Assembly (NCBI GenBank): GCA_918026815.1 | Contig: CAKJVC010000164.1 | Location: 1 to 64,000 of the forward strand | DNA from: Chalara sp. BL73 | Taxonomy: Eukaryota; Ascomycota; Leotiomycetes; Helotiales | Direction: 5' to 3' | DNA length: 64,000 nt | Part shown: positions 1 to 11,862 of the stretch, piece by piece | Layout: every line of letters starts with the position of its first letter | Numbering within the stretch: the stretch's first letter is position 1 | Made by a program: the position numbers and the translations under genes | Notes under the pieces: generated by a model | Database searches by the model: none | Seen by the model: only the letters and a program-made list of their open reading frames with translations | Told to the model about the DNA's origin: nothing

Positions 1-335
1 CAAAGCACCGCTGAGGCAACGAAATATGTCTTATCGACAATATTGTGCATATCATGGGCCTTAGACGGATCCATATAGTGCTCGTGGGTCAGCTGCGCAA
101 CATCTGTGATGATGGTTAAATTTTGTTCGCCGACTATCTTTCTTGCGGCAAGGATGAAATCCCAGAACTTCTCAGAAGTGAATCCAGGTGGTAGACATAG
201 AGGATTCTTAGAACTGCCTTCTTCCTTCGCACGAGTGGCCAAATTGGGATTTCCCTTGCTGAAGCTGGCAGCAGCTTCTGCAGGATAGTTGAAGTCTCGA
301 TCGGCATTCAACGTCGTAAATGTGTTGTCGGCCAC
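1..335 (-). CDS. VAO-type FAD oxidase, N-terminal part (runs off left edge)
   Basis: Reading the minus strand from 335 to 1 gives one uninterrupted frame of about 111 codons. It carries the N-terminal pattern of the vanillyl-alcohol oxidase / 4-cresol dehydrogenase family: a proline-rich LCLPPG start, an FxxFIxAARxIVGEQN helix, then HYMDPSKAHDMHNIVDKTYF and ASAV, just before the FAD-binding PP-loop, which lies outside the window. Such enzymes oxidise para-substituted phenols, usually with covalently bound FAD. The frame has no ATG at its head. The first plausible codon is GTG (333-335), with an in-frame stop just upstream (TAG, 342-344). Either the start codon was ATG and has mutated, or a short upstream exon ends in a split start codon. 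Family call is firm; whether the gene is alive cannot be judged from one edge fragment. Confidence 0.75.
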   Translation of the reverse strand, partial: MADNTFTTLNADRDFNYPAEAAASFSKGNPNLATRAKEEGSSKNPLCLPPGFTSEKFWDFILAARKIVGEQNLTIITDVAQLTHEHYMDPSKAHDMHNIVDKTYFVASAVL

Positions 336-1344
336 TAGACACTACGAAGCTGATGAGGGAAAGTAATTATTGAAAAATATTTGATGGCAATTCCTGACTA
401 ACACTTTACCAAACATGCGATCCAGGAAGGTGCACGTGAGCAAGTCTCCATGAACAAAAGATGAACAATCAAGTAACATCAATGCATTCAACACCCGCGA
501 CTTAGGATCAAGAATAAATACAACCAGAGAGCACCAGTCAATCACCAACTGGTGAGGATACAAGGATATGTATGCCTATGTCTAGTTGGGTTGAAACTGC
601 CATTACGATCGGAATATATCCACTAGAGCCAAACCCCGCACGCCAAGCAATCGTCAACCCTTCTTCTGTGGACCAAGAAAAATCCACAGCGGCAGGTGTG
701 TTGAACTACCGTAAACTCTGATGTGCGACAGAAATAGATCACTGCCATACTAGTATCTCTTCACAAACATTTCTCTATCACTAGGTTATTCTTATTTCTT
801 GGGCAAATGAACAATAAAAATTATTTGAAATAAATACGATAGTATAAAGCTAGCTTTGGGTTTGCGGGCGATATATTCATACTGTAGTAATGTGCTTTGT
901 GCTGCTAGCCTGACCACCTGATTCAAGCAAACCGAGATTATTCATTGGCTCAACTTCGGTAGCAGCACTACCTTGGACACAAGCATAGAGTAGTCCTTTT
1001 TATGGTGAAATGATACAATCCTAGCTTCTATGTACCTAACTATCTGTTGTATATTTCATTGGCTCGCGGAGTCGATGGCCGACATCCAGCGCTCTGCATC
1101 ATATTTCCATGGTATGCTTCCTCGACTGTTTGAGATCAATAACATACTTTTCGGTTGCCTGGATGGCATACATAAGTTTCTTTAAAGTAGAAGGGGGTCT
1201 GTACTGTAAATTGAGATTGTTACCTTGGCTTTCTTCATTCCCTCTATAATCATCGGCATAGCTTCTAAATTAACATTCTGGACCTGAGGCGTTACAGCTC
1301 CTGTGCCAACAAATTATAGAGCTTCTAGGACATCTCCTGTGTAC
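336..1344. other. Intergenic, no supported gene
   Basis: Upstream of the oxidase fragment. The minus strand between about 560 and 690 has an open, coding-like stretch and a further 73-codon frame at 342-563, but neither gives a recognisable family. They may be relics of another decayed gene. The region from 780 to 1080 is AT-rich with stops in all frames. Confidence 0.4.
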
Positions 1345-2105
1345 CTACGCTAGATCCGATTACTTTGATACCTTTGTCGATAAATTGTAGGGTGAGATTG
1401 AACATATTCATCTGGTGCAGTAATGCCGACACATACAAGGGTCCTAAATAGACTTAATACCTCCAAGCTCACCTGGTAAGCTGCTGTCGAGCCTGGCACA
1501 GCAATAGCAGGACTTACACCACGGCCCTTGATCGCTCTATATATTTCTGCCTTCAAATCCTGCTGGGCAAAATCCACGTAGACTTCTGTGCTAAGTCGCA
1601 TGTATAGGGACCTTTTTGCTTTCCCAATATCACCTGCTATTACGTGGTATCCCATCGCTTTGGCATATTGTATATCTAGACCGCCAACACCACCTCCTGC
1701 ACCTGAAATCAGGATCCACTGCCCAGGTGTTGCACCACAAATCTTCACGGCCGTATAACTGTCACGCTTGCACAAATTATAGGTGCGACCTGCTTGTCCA
1801 AAAGAGATTCGGTAATGGGCATTAGGTAGCGGTACGGCACGACCGTATATTCTGCAAAAGTACCGTCGATCGCGCGACTTGAATGCAGCTGTCTCAAGCA
1901 TCTAGTCTCACCATTTTCCATCAGGCAAGCCACGCAGGAAGCAGACATCGGATCAATCCTACGCCCACGCGTAATCTAAGGGGGTCTTGTGTAGTTGGGA
2001 CTGCAGACCTGAGCCTAACAACCCTTTCAACACCCTCATGCCCCAAAATATGGCGCTAGGGCCTGACCCTGCCGGCTGCCAAAGCTATATCTGTTCCACA
2101 GGCAC
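1345..2105 (-). pseudogene. Broken zinc-dependent alcohol dehydrogenase (ADH1-like)
   Basis: Pieces of a medium-chain zinc alcohol dehydrogenase can be followed along the minus strand in changing frames. Near 2040-2105 are remnants of CGTD and GHEG; at 1905-1950 a structural-zinc-like stretch ends in GETRC; at 1790-1880 comes GTFAEYTVVPYRY; the 1350-1760 frame has the Rossmann motif SGAGGGVGGLDIQYAKAMGYHV and a C-terminal region with VCVGITAPDE. The normal enzyme is about 350 residues and would read in one frame or with introns at splice consensus. Here at least two frame changes and an in-frame stop (after the CGTD region) lie where no good splice sites are seen, and most of the paired cysteines of the structural zinc site are gone. 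The enzyme would have oxidised short-chain alcohols with NAD. Family certain, gene almost certainly dead. Confidence 0.75.
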
Positions 2106-3480
2106 CTAGACTACACTAGTTCTTTAATCTCCTTTTGCAAAGGCTGCACCAAAATGTCGTGGCGGTAACCGATTCGACGCGCTTCTATGCTCTTTTCGTT
2201 GCCTGCGATGCAGCTGCCGCCCTGCGCTTCATTCAACAAGATTCCTCGCAAGTCCGCGCTATAACTATTGGACAACACTGACATGAGTAACGGCGGGATC
2301 GAGAACGCGGTAACCCAGCCAGCAAGCACCCATGTTTTAGCCCCTGCAAACTCAAAATCCTTCCCAACTTCCGCTGGTCGCCCTAAACCCCGATGCCGAA
2401 AACGCCTCGTTTATGTCGGACCCAGAGAACCCCAAGAACCAGGACAGTCAAGACGACAACTTTGCTTCGCCTTACGATCGCGCTTCGCCACGCTAGCGTT
2501 GCTTGACTACGCGCTTTCGTGTGCCCAGACGGCGATCGAAAATAATGCCAAGGCCGCCTTGGTCAAGCATTACTTGCCGGCGCTAACCTGGATATGTCCA
2601 AGAACGTAAAGCCTGCTCCGTAACGAACCTAGCCGGAAACATCAGTTATAAAATCGCTAATTGGGATAGCCAAAGCTATTAGGAACCCGACCGCAATCGC
2701 CGCCTGGCAAGCTATTTTCAAACACCGGCGGACTTACGGGACCCTGACTACTATTAATCTCTATGTGCAAACCCCGACGTCGTCCCAGGCTTTCGCACTA
2801 CCATTTTACTTAGCCCAAAAGCTCCCGGAAGTCCACACGCTTTATTAAGCGTTCCAAACAATCAACCAATCGGATATTGACAGTGCACTGCATTTAATGC
2901 TGCACCGACGTTATTATGCCGATCTTTTTAGCATTATTAAAATGCAAAATGGTCCTACGCGCAGGCCCCGAACCAGCCGATTGTCCAAAGAAAGTAACTA
3001 ATACTGCCGTAGTGGAATTGCGGCTTTTTCGCAGCCTGTATTAAAATACAAGAAAAGGCACTTTCCCCAAAACAAATATTACCGCCGAAACTAGGAGAAA
3101 TTCCATGAAAAGCTGGAAAAGGCCGGCGGTAGTTACATTTAAAACAGCAAACCAATGCCGGTGTTTTTGCGTTTATCCCAGACATAGTTTCAAACTCCTA
3201 AATAAAGAAGTCCCTGCCGTACGACTTTTTTCGCACATGGATGCAGTTGATTCAACATTGGAATCAGCTAGCTGTGGCCTTAAAAGAACTTATGCTTACC
3301 GCGTTGCAACAGGCTTTGTCGGGACACGCTTCTTCCAGAAAAGAATTCGTTAAAAATTGGCGATTGATACACGACCTCCCCCTCTCTTTATTAACCCCTA
3401 ACCTAAGCTGGATAGACCACCGGATATTAGCTAGGTATTGTACAGGAGCGTGTAGTGTAGATTAAGGACGTACTTTTTCC
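2106..3480 (+). pseudogene. Degenerate coding-like stretch, family not recognised
   Basis: This block has a higher GC content than its AT-rich surroundings and coding-like composition on the plus strand, but no frame stays open beyond about 110 codons. Partial frames at 2268-2609, 2650-2840 and 2850-2990 read like fragments of one old protein with several frameshifts and stops. No catalytic motif or transposase/reverse-transcriptase signature could be recognised. A decayed transposon gene or a decayed host gene are both possible. Confidence 0.3.
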
Positions 3481-6400
3481 GAGCACCAATCTTGTCGGCA
3501 ACCTCTTGCCATCGCCGGGGAAATGCTGAGTAACGCCAAAGGCGCAGTGTTTATAAATAAAAGGTAATACTATCTCATTGACCCAGATTTTGTGATTCTC
3601 TGTGCGCAGATAGGTGGTGCGTCGAGGGTATTCATTATCAAGGCGAGGAAAAAAGACATATAATTTATACGTAGGTACAGCAGTTATTTATTGTGCATTT
3701 TACTAGCAGGAAGACCTAGCTTAGCTTCTTGCTTAAAAGTAGCTTACCCTAAGTAAGGAATATACTTGCGCTAATTATCTTGATTAAGGCAGGCGCTTTC
3801 ATTTAAAGAGCCTATTAGAGTTAGACGTTATAAACCCTGGCAATTCACTCATATTTTTGCCGATGCCTTCTTTCCTCGTATCCGCAAAATGATGTGCTAG
3901 AACTTAGCGGCGAGACCACTTCTTGAAAGCTTACTTAATTCCATCCATTCCAACTTTGTTTACTGCGCTCAGATTCAGAATAGGTTTGGTATTGGGGTCA
4001 AGATGCGAGAGGCTATGGACCCTAGATGAGGCTTATCCTGCACCCAATCGCAGCCCCGGCAAATGGAATTGCAAGCCGGGGTGATTGAGTTAATACCATG
4101 TTTCTTAGGACCAGTGTGCCCATGGAATAAATGTTAGTTGCATGTCAATCGGCTCCCATATTCTCTTTCCTTTAACTAAATGAGTAGTGCTTACGGCATC
4201 TCGTCTACAGGCAGTGGCAGCAGTAGCTGCATATTTTTACCATAAGCGGTTTAACTTTCGAGTCATAACAAAATTATTCGTTGCAAATTATTCGATGCAC
4301 TAGCTCCTACCCTAGCCGCCGTTGACAAGAAGCGCAACTGGCAAAAGAGGAGCACTGCGTCACCAGGAGAAGAAAATGCAAGGGAGGGACCAAGCATTGG
4401 TGATAGTGCATCGGATGTGGCATCCTCCGTGGTCTCCCGTCTCAGACACCGATGTGAGACTGTGAGGTGTATAAAAGGAGATAAGAAGAACAATTTTCGT
4501 TTTCCAAATCATAATATTTTAAGAAGAACCGCAGTCAAAGTTAGCGAGACCTCTAGAATACAATACTTAGCAGTTTGGTGATCATTACTGTAATCGCCTC
4601 TCCTTGTGAGTCAATGACTCCTTGCCCCAGTAGGCTTTGAAAATGGACACTAATTCCGGGTTCAGCTCTCTAGAATCCCTTTGCAAAGTCGAACACATCT
4701 CGAATAATGAGTTAGATATATTCGCAATGCAACTACTAAGTCTCGCATTCACTGTTTCTACTATGGTACGTTTCTCAAGTGCTCGCAAGCCATATACTGG
4801 CTCTACAGCCCTGGCGGGAGATTCGAAAGAGATTCTTGCTCGTGCATGTTATTTACTGACACCGGTAGCTGCTACTGTCCAGCTGGCTGTCCCCCGTCCG
4901 AATGACTATTAGGGGTGGTGCTAAGCGTTGATCTGCCCGGCATGATGGAGAGACATTTTGGGTGGTTCTATCGAACTGCATATCTGCAAGCGATGGGAGA
5001 GGCTGGGTTAAGATAATTTTTGTTTCTAAGTGGTCCTTCCTGTTACGCAAAGGAACCACTTGCAAAATAGTTAAATTAGATGTAGAAAAAGAAAGTTCAG
5101 CCTAGCAACCAACCATTAGTAGTGTAGTGGACCCAGTGTTATAGTACATAAACATACAAACCGTTGTTAGGAAACCCAATCAAGGACCTTGATATTTAAT
5201 GACTCGCTCGCAAAATATTTGATGGAATTATCTCTAGGATTCCTATTATAAATCTTACTCCTTTATCGGAATATTGTTCCTTGACAATTAAATTGGTATC
5301 TAGCGTTACTCGACACAGAATTAACTCTGCTGTCGTGGCACTAAGCAAAACTATGTGCAGGCTAGCTACTTATTATACCTCCTTCGTCCATGCGCAAAAA
5401 CACTACTACAACTGCAACATGTGCATTCTTCCAGTCTAGGCCAATCGGATTCTAAAAATTCCATTAGTTTATGTAGCCATTGATATTTGGATCTGGAGTT
5501 AAATCTACAACGGCAGTACTTCAATCATAGATTCTCAAACTACAACAACTATGAACAAGTCAAAAACAAAAGACAATAGAAGCATGAAGTGAAGCCATAT
5601 CGGGTCTTTTTCTAGGTATCTATATATATGTTATGTCTAGCCGTGTTTGGTTTACTGGTATGACCGAATCCAAGCTTCGCCAGACATAATCGAACAATCT
5701 TTTCTCCTTACACGATCAACTAATCGTCGTTCGAGAGACTATGCAATGTACCAACTCAATAGATGCAAAGATGATACCCACATAGCCCACGGCACTAAAA
5801 ACAACCTCGCTTAAAATTTACAGGAATATGCTGTTCGAGTTTTGACTTTTGTTGTTATTCCTCGCAGACTCCGTGAATCCGTATGCAGTGATGGACTATA
5901 AAATAAGGCTCGAGTAACTTCAGGTGGATGCAGGTTGAAAGTGGCGAAAGTAATGTAAAATAGTGGAAGTAATTAAAACTAACCTGCTAATCTAGGGCAC
6001 CCATTAATATCTCTTCAATTTGCATATGAGCGTTCCCAGAGTGTCCAACCTTGTTGAAAGTTTCCGCCATGTCCTGGCTGGCAAAATTCTAAGACAGCAC
6101 CTCACCCTCCACCCCCATCCCGCTATTACTAAGGAAACTATCAGCTCATCCGATTGCTTTCTTTACCACTTCGAGAGCTTTGTAAGGCTCAAAACTCGCG
6201 GGTGTGAATCTGTGAATCCGGTGACAATATAGACTTGATTTCTATACACAATAAACACGGCATTTTGAGAACCATATGCCGCCACCTGTGCCAAACTAAA
6301 AGCTCCTGGGAAATTTCGACAGGGTGTTTCTTCATGAACTAATAGGGTGAATAAGCAGTGTACCATCAGTCAGTCGGCTTAAACCTAGCAGACCTGGTGT

Positions 6401-6648
6401 CGAGAGAATTTCTTAACGAGTTAAAATTAAACAATACGAAAGAAAGGAGGATATGGTAGATAAATTTGCCGCTCGGGTTCCCTTAAGGGACTTAAGCAAG
6501 TACAAAGCCATCTCCATGCGGGATTAAACTCCCTGCCCAGAAAGACCCCTCAATAAGCTGCAGCTATTCACTCCGAGGAGAAATATTTGGTTGTAAATAG
6601 TCCCTCATTTCAAAATGGACGGGTTCCTACGCTGTAGATGAGCAACTT
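3481..6648. other. Long gene-poor stretch with unrecognised open frames
   Basis: No supported gene in 3.1 kb. The plus strand from about 4270 to 4580 stays open for roughly 100 codons with believable amino-acid usage, followed by another frame at 4637-4912; on the minus strand a 67-codon frame at 4585-4788 is also coding-like. None could be assigned. The interval 5090-5640 is AT-rich and stop-laden. Relics of decayed genes seem more likely than functional genes. Confidence 0.35.
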
Positions 6649-8096
6649 GTGGAAATCGAAGATAATTGGGGTCATCATGTTGATAGCGAAGGAACCCCGT
6701 TTGTTGAATTATCCGACCAAGAAGATCGCAGGCTCTTACGCCCTCGTGGCCTTCAAGCACCCTTAGAGGAACATCTTCTCTCAGATATCACACTACTTGA
6801 TGATTCCGATGACAAGAGTGAGGATAACTCCCATCAGAGTGGAGACGACAATGACGAAGGGATGGGTAATGAAAACCAGAGAGCTTGGGCGAGGAAACTA
6901 ATCACAATGGTAATTACAGTGATAGAAATAGCGGCCAAGGAGGAGGTGCACATCTAGGCAGGCAAGGAAATAACCACAACGCAATTCCTGAACGCGGTGG
7001 CAATGACAATACAGAGAGACATGATTTCTAGGGGCGGCCAGTATTCCTAGAATGATCCATCCAATACTACTGGACAAGTTTCCCATGTAGCCTTAGGTAG
7101 CGACTCACCTCGCCCTGTTGACTTAGGCTTGTGCGCTAGGCACGCTGCGTCATATGTCGCAGTTCCAAGTGCAACCCAACGACTGCCACAGAATGGCCGC
7201 CCAAGCTCCCTATGGTGGAAAATAAAGCTTGATACTGAGGTTGAGGAATACTTGCCTGTGAGCAATATCGGTCCATGTCCATATGGAAAGGAAGCATTTT
7301 CAAGCTGGTGGAGTATGGCGAACGAGCATAGAAACGCTAAACGATCAGAGCTAGTTAATATATCATCTCCGAACAATCACTCATCCGCCTCGTCTTCCAG
7401 AATAGTCGACTCCGCTTTCAACCTTCTGGCGTCAAGTTCATTGCTGAAAACACCACTAACTCAGCCAACAATCAGGAGAGAGGTAGCCAAACAACATGTC
7501 GTTTGGAATCTCCTTGTCCTCCACGCTTTTGATGGCTCATTTAGGACACACGTGGGGAGCATTTGGCTTCACGTATCACCAGGGGTGGGTCTCTGTGGGT
7601 GAACATACCGTCCTAGATAATTCCAGGGCGTTTAGGTAAGAAAAGATCGTTGTCATTTACTTTCACGATTATCGCACTTCTCACAACTCGATATCAATCT
7701 CGCGAGCCCCCACGGCAATTGGTGGTTGCGAAAGCCAAAACCTATCCCAGCAGTCACATTCGAGCAGCCGGGCACTAGGCTATAGAAAGGGAAGCTGAGG
7801 CTCTCTTTGCGATAATGGATCTATCTCCTGAGACACCAGCGTCGAAGACTTGACTTACGGTCAATCACGGCTCTAAACTCGGTAAACATTGCGCCAGCCG
7901 TTTCTGAAGAGGAGCAAGCCAATGGTCCATTAGAGCAGCTAAAAGCTAGTCCAAAAGCCTCTATAACAGAACACAAACAAGTAGTACCTGAAATCGGAGC
8001 CTCAAATCGAGCCGTCCAAAGCGCCTAGGAGCACCGGGTGAGGAGATTATCCTTGGAGTTTGCACCTTGTGAAGATGGGAATGGGATCGATGCCTA
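6649..8096 (+). pseudogene. Decayed hypothetical gene with acidic N-terminal part
   Basis: Four coding-like blocks follow one another on the plus strand. At 6649-6890 an acidic frame is rich in D/E/S (SDQED, DDSDDKSED, SGDDNDEG). At 6880-7030, in a different frame, is an N/G-rich tail. At 7080-7602 a 160-codon frame contains two tryptophan pairs (SSLWWK, SSWWS). At 7860-8030 comes a charged helix-like stretch that ends at a TAG but would continue to 8096. The frame changes are not at clear splice sites. This suggests one old gene with a frameshift near 6885 and a stop near 8025. No domain recognised. A multi-exon hypothetical protein with non-obvious introns cannot be excluded. Confidence 0.3.
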
Positions 8097-8956
8097 AAGC
8101 TCTTGCTTGCTCGGCCTATTCTAGACCTGGTTACGTAAATGGATAATTTACTGCAAATTTTGTGTTTGTTTTAATTGACATCTAGACTTGAAAGTGCCAC
8201 GTTGTAAATATTATAAATCTATGCATAATTAACCACGTCACCCTGCCTCGATCAAAAAATTTAGCGCAGCCTTGTTTCATTCTCACTTTGTATTAAATCT
8301 GTTATAAATGTGTAGGCAGCGGGCAAGTGGCGTATCAGTACGTTAAGTTTTAGTTTGTGCTAAGTAAAGATGGTATTTTTCAGCGCTATCAAAACTTGGA
8401 CGAGTGCAACTATCGCCCAAAATAGTACTAACCTTGGGTACCAACTGAAAGGTCCTTGCTGAGGTTGGAGTAGGGCTGCTTTCCTTTTACATCCTGTTAA
8501 GAAATGATTAAGAAGCCAAGACTACCACTAAGGCAATCATCGGGACCCGTGGCGTCTTTGTGGAGTGAATTGGAGATAGAACACTCTCTAGGAGGCTAGG
8601 TTTGCCCTATCTGCACCCTACCCTGCCGTTATGCAAGTGTGCGTGGAGCAGGCTGATGGGTTGTGTTGGATTTCCACGATCTGCGCCCCAGAAAAAATGG
8701 TCATTGTAATACTAGATCAACAGTATCGCTAAGGTAAAAGGCAAAATAAAATGCTCCCGACCCAGGAAAATCATCTACAAAGATCGCCTTCCCCACAATA
8801 GTTGTTTATGATATTCGTTTCTTTTATAATATAATTCCAATAAATCAACCATTATTACCACATAACTCATCTGACTGCTCTATAGTTTTAGATCCTCTCG
8901 CTTGAACATCCTCACCACCACTAAAAGAAGATGACTGGCGGCAGTCTACCAAGGAA
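8097..8956. other. Intergenic, upstream region of the CorA-like gene
   Basis: No open frame of note on either strand. The last 150 bp before 8957 are AT-rich (TTTTATAATATAATTCC near 8822), then a C/A-rich leader, as is common for fungal core promoters. An out-of-frame ATG at 8931 precedes the chosen start. Confidence 0.5.
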
Positions 8957-11399
8957 ATGTGGACAGAGGCACACGAGGACGTTCCTCGTCAGTTATTGCA
9001 GCCTTACTGGCCTGAGAAGTTTACAAAGCGGAGAATATTTGATCGTCCAGCCGAAAACCAACCCTACATTAAATTCTTAAGGACCCAAAAGTTCGATGGT
9101 GAAAATGATGAGGCTGATGTATCGAGTGATGACGATAATGATGACTTCTTAAGTGAACACGAAGAAGAGTACAGGAGTGACAAAAATGACGCCGAAGAGA
9201 TCAGTGATGTCAGACTTTTTATGAAAGGCATGACTGGAGATGAAAATCGCCTGAATTACCGTGATCAGGTCGATCAAGTTGCAAGTTTTTGCGAACGAGC
9301 GAGCTCCTCCAAGCCTAAAACGAACAATGGGAAGGGTGGGAAAAGTGTGGCATTACTTGATGAAAGGAGCGTTGGTAGCACCATCGCTGATAAGAAAGAG
9401 CATTGCATCCCATACTCGGAGCGGCTGACATCACAAGAGCTGCGTGAACATTTGAGCAGAAAGGTAACGCCAATTTCATGCTGCCAACAGGGCTCCAGAG
9501 AGACTCACAATCTGAACAGCGTTTTAGAGCCGATTCAGCAAAATGTTCTGCTTCTAATCCATTAGAAGATAAGAAAAGTGACGCAGAGAGAAGAGTGGTG
9601 TAAGCCATAGAGCTTTTATCTTATAAGTATAACGAATGAGCTAATTCGGTCTAGCTTCATCACTGATTTAGATCCGGCCACCATCAATGCTCTTGCAACA
9701 ACGGCATCACGCACCCAAGCCCCAGCTCTACAGAATCTGTTCTACAAATATTTGGTGGGCAAAACATCCATAGGGGTGACTATTCCTGTAGGTAATTGTG
9801 GATCAAATGTCTATAGCGTATTTACGCTACCAATATTAATATCATCATTTGATAGTCCCAAGGGTTCATCGATTTCGCTCTGGATTTTCATATTCCATTT
9901 TATGTATTGCGGGAAAGTAAAGAGCCACGGAAAGATACCCGGGAAAACTCAGATGGAGAGCCTTTGAGAGGGTCATGGAACCTACATTTCCTATCCATAC
10001 CTATGAATCAATCGAAATCCACGGATAGTCACTATTATCTGTACGAGGCTCAAATATCTGTTGCTGTGACAGGGATTGATCATTGGGTGTGGGCCGCATA
10101 TGGTTTTGTTGACACCTATTTCGATTCAGAGGAAACAGTGGACGGCTACTACCAATTAACCGGCGTGAAAGGAAGCGGTAAAGGACGGGCTGATCCTCTT
10201 ACGGCTGGCCGAATTAACGCCGATGAACCTATATGGACACCTAGGGACTACTTTTTCAAAGTATTCGAGTTCCGAATGAACCAAATCTTGAGGGAATGGA
10301 ATTGCATAGTTGGTAATGTGGAGAAGAATGTTGAACGGTGTGTATAGTTTGCAGCCTTTGTCAGTAACTTCGTGCCTTGGCAGTTGGAGCAAGTATCAAA
10401 ATGTTTTGTATTGATCTGCGCATCATCCGGGCGGGCGTTATAAAATATTGTGATGTAGCATAGTGAAGTTTGACTGACTTCTATGTAAGGCGAAAGAACC
10501 ATGAATTTCCGCTAACCTCCAACGACCACAATACCAGACAAGAAGTTCGGAAATTTAGTATATGGAATGGGCAAATGGTGAGACTTCTAAGGCAGTTGAT
10601 AAGGCGTCTTTCTGACACTGTCGGTGCATGGGACAAATTCCGAATAAAAGACGTCTGGTATTTTCTTGACAATGACAACCTGTCAACTGCCTTACCATCC
10701 CTCAAACTGTCGGTCAATGCTGTTGATACGACGTTTTCGGACTTAAAGGAAATTCTTCGGAAGCTACAAGCTTTGGAGAAAGAATTGTGTGAGGACAGTC
10801 CACAAGGCGTAAGACTTCCTATCCATTTGAAATCGATGGCATATTGAATCCGCCTCCTTAGTAAAGCTGAGGCTAATTAAGACAGGTCAACGCACAACTC
10901 GGTTTTGAAAATAACGATGCCGCGATCTTCCAACAACAAACTGCTAAGCACCTCGAAGTACTCACTGTCATCACGATTGTAAGTTCTTCCAGAAAACCTG
11001 GGTTTGGATAGTATTTCTGATTACCTTTTTTTCACCCAACTTTAGGTATATTTCCCTCTTGCCCTTACCGCGAATCTGTTCAGCACTACAGGGGTCCTGC
11101 CTTTCACCCCAAATCTCACCAAATTCATATATGCATTCCTTATTCTGGCAATCCTGATCTTGACGACGCTGGTAATATTATATAGGTGGCGCTCGTGGTT
11201 GCATCAAGTGCTTGAATACGTCCCTAAGATAATTGCTTACTACAATGAGCGTTTTGGTGGAGAAGCGGTACGTGCCGATCCCTGCATCATTTCACCGAAA
11301 GCTTTCAAAAGGAAAATACTTCCCAAGGGACCTGGGAGGACAAGACTCACAAAGGGCTTGGACCTTGAAAAAGGGGTAGAGAAGGCAAGGGCAGGCTGA
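8957..11399 (+). CDS. CorA-like two-helix membrane protein (fungal family), intact
   Basis: Seven exons can be joined: 8957-9463, 9520-9599, 9655-9787, 9856-10337, 10490-10808, 10886-10978, 11046-11399. Introns are 55-152 bp, all GT-AG; the total is 1968 nt, a 655-residue protein. Residues about 45-80 are a strongly acidic, disordered segment. The middle (around RRVVFITDLDP, GVTIPSQGF, DHWVWAAYGFVDTYFDS and WTPREYF-like WTPRDYFFKVFEFR) matches a fungal family annotated as CorA-like Mg2+ transporter proteins. A long helical region leads to two C-terminal membrane helices (about 532-550 and 565-583). The GMN signature of true CorA channels is absent: the loop reads LFSTTGVLPF. Magnesium transport is therefore doubtful; a membrane-anchored coiled-coil role is equally possible. 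The start is the first in-frame ATG after a stop at 8903. No partner gene is obvious; an arginyl-tRNA-synthetase paralogue follows 463 bp downstream. Confidence 0.8.
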
Positions 11400-11862
11400 G
11401 CTTGAGCAGAAGTTGTTATCGGGTTCTACTAGTTGCGTATCGAGCATTCTAGAAATTAGTCGTGTTTGACGTTCTTTTTGAGGCATGCGTTCCTGATGTC
11501 GCATATGAGGAATACATGAATGGTCGTGACAGCCGGTACTAGCCGGCTTCGAGTGGAGTCACCATCGTCCGAACGGCAGGGACTATTATTCATTTATGAG
11601 ACCTGGAAAATATCAGGCGCTTGAACAGCCTTAAATATGACTTGAGTTATTTCTTGATGACATATCTACACCAATGGGGTGGTTGTCTATGATCGATGCC
11701 CAATAGCTCAACCAGCCCATATGCAGGAATGTGCCAGCGCACCACACGTTACCACATGACCAACTTGAGCACCATCTTTTTATCACTTCAAGTTAAATGA
11801 CAGTTCTGACACAGCCTTCTCTCGGTTTTTTTCAAAAGTAAAGCCTTACTTAGTAGTACCTG
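11400..11862. other. Intergenic, tandem genes
   Basis: 463 bp between the CorA-like gene and the synthetase paralogue, both on the plus strand. No open frame; presumably holds the terminator of the first and the promoter of the second. A T-rich tract (TTTTTTTC) lies at about 11825, just before the start codon. Confidence 0.5.

Noticed and set aside
560..690. Possible serine-hydrolase (beta-lactamase-like) fragment on the minus strand
   Set aside because: Only one short glycine-rich resemblance, with no SxxK or YxN motif; not enough to name.
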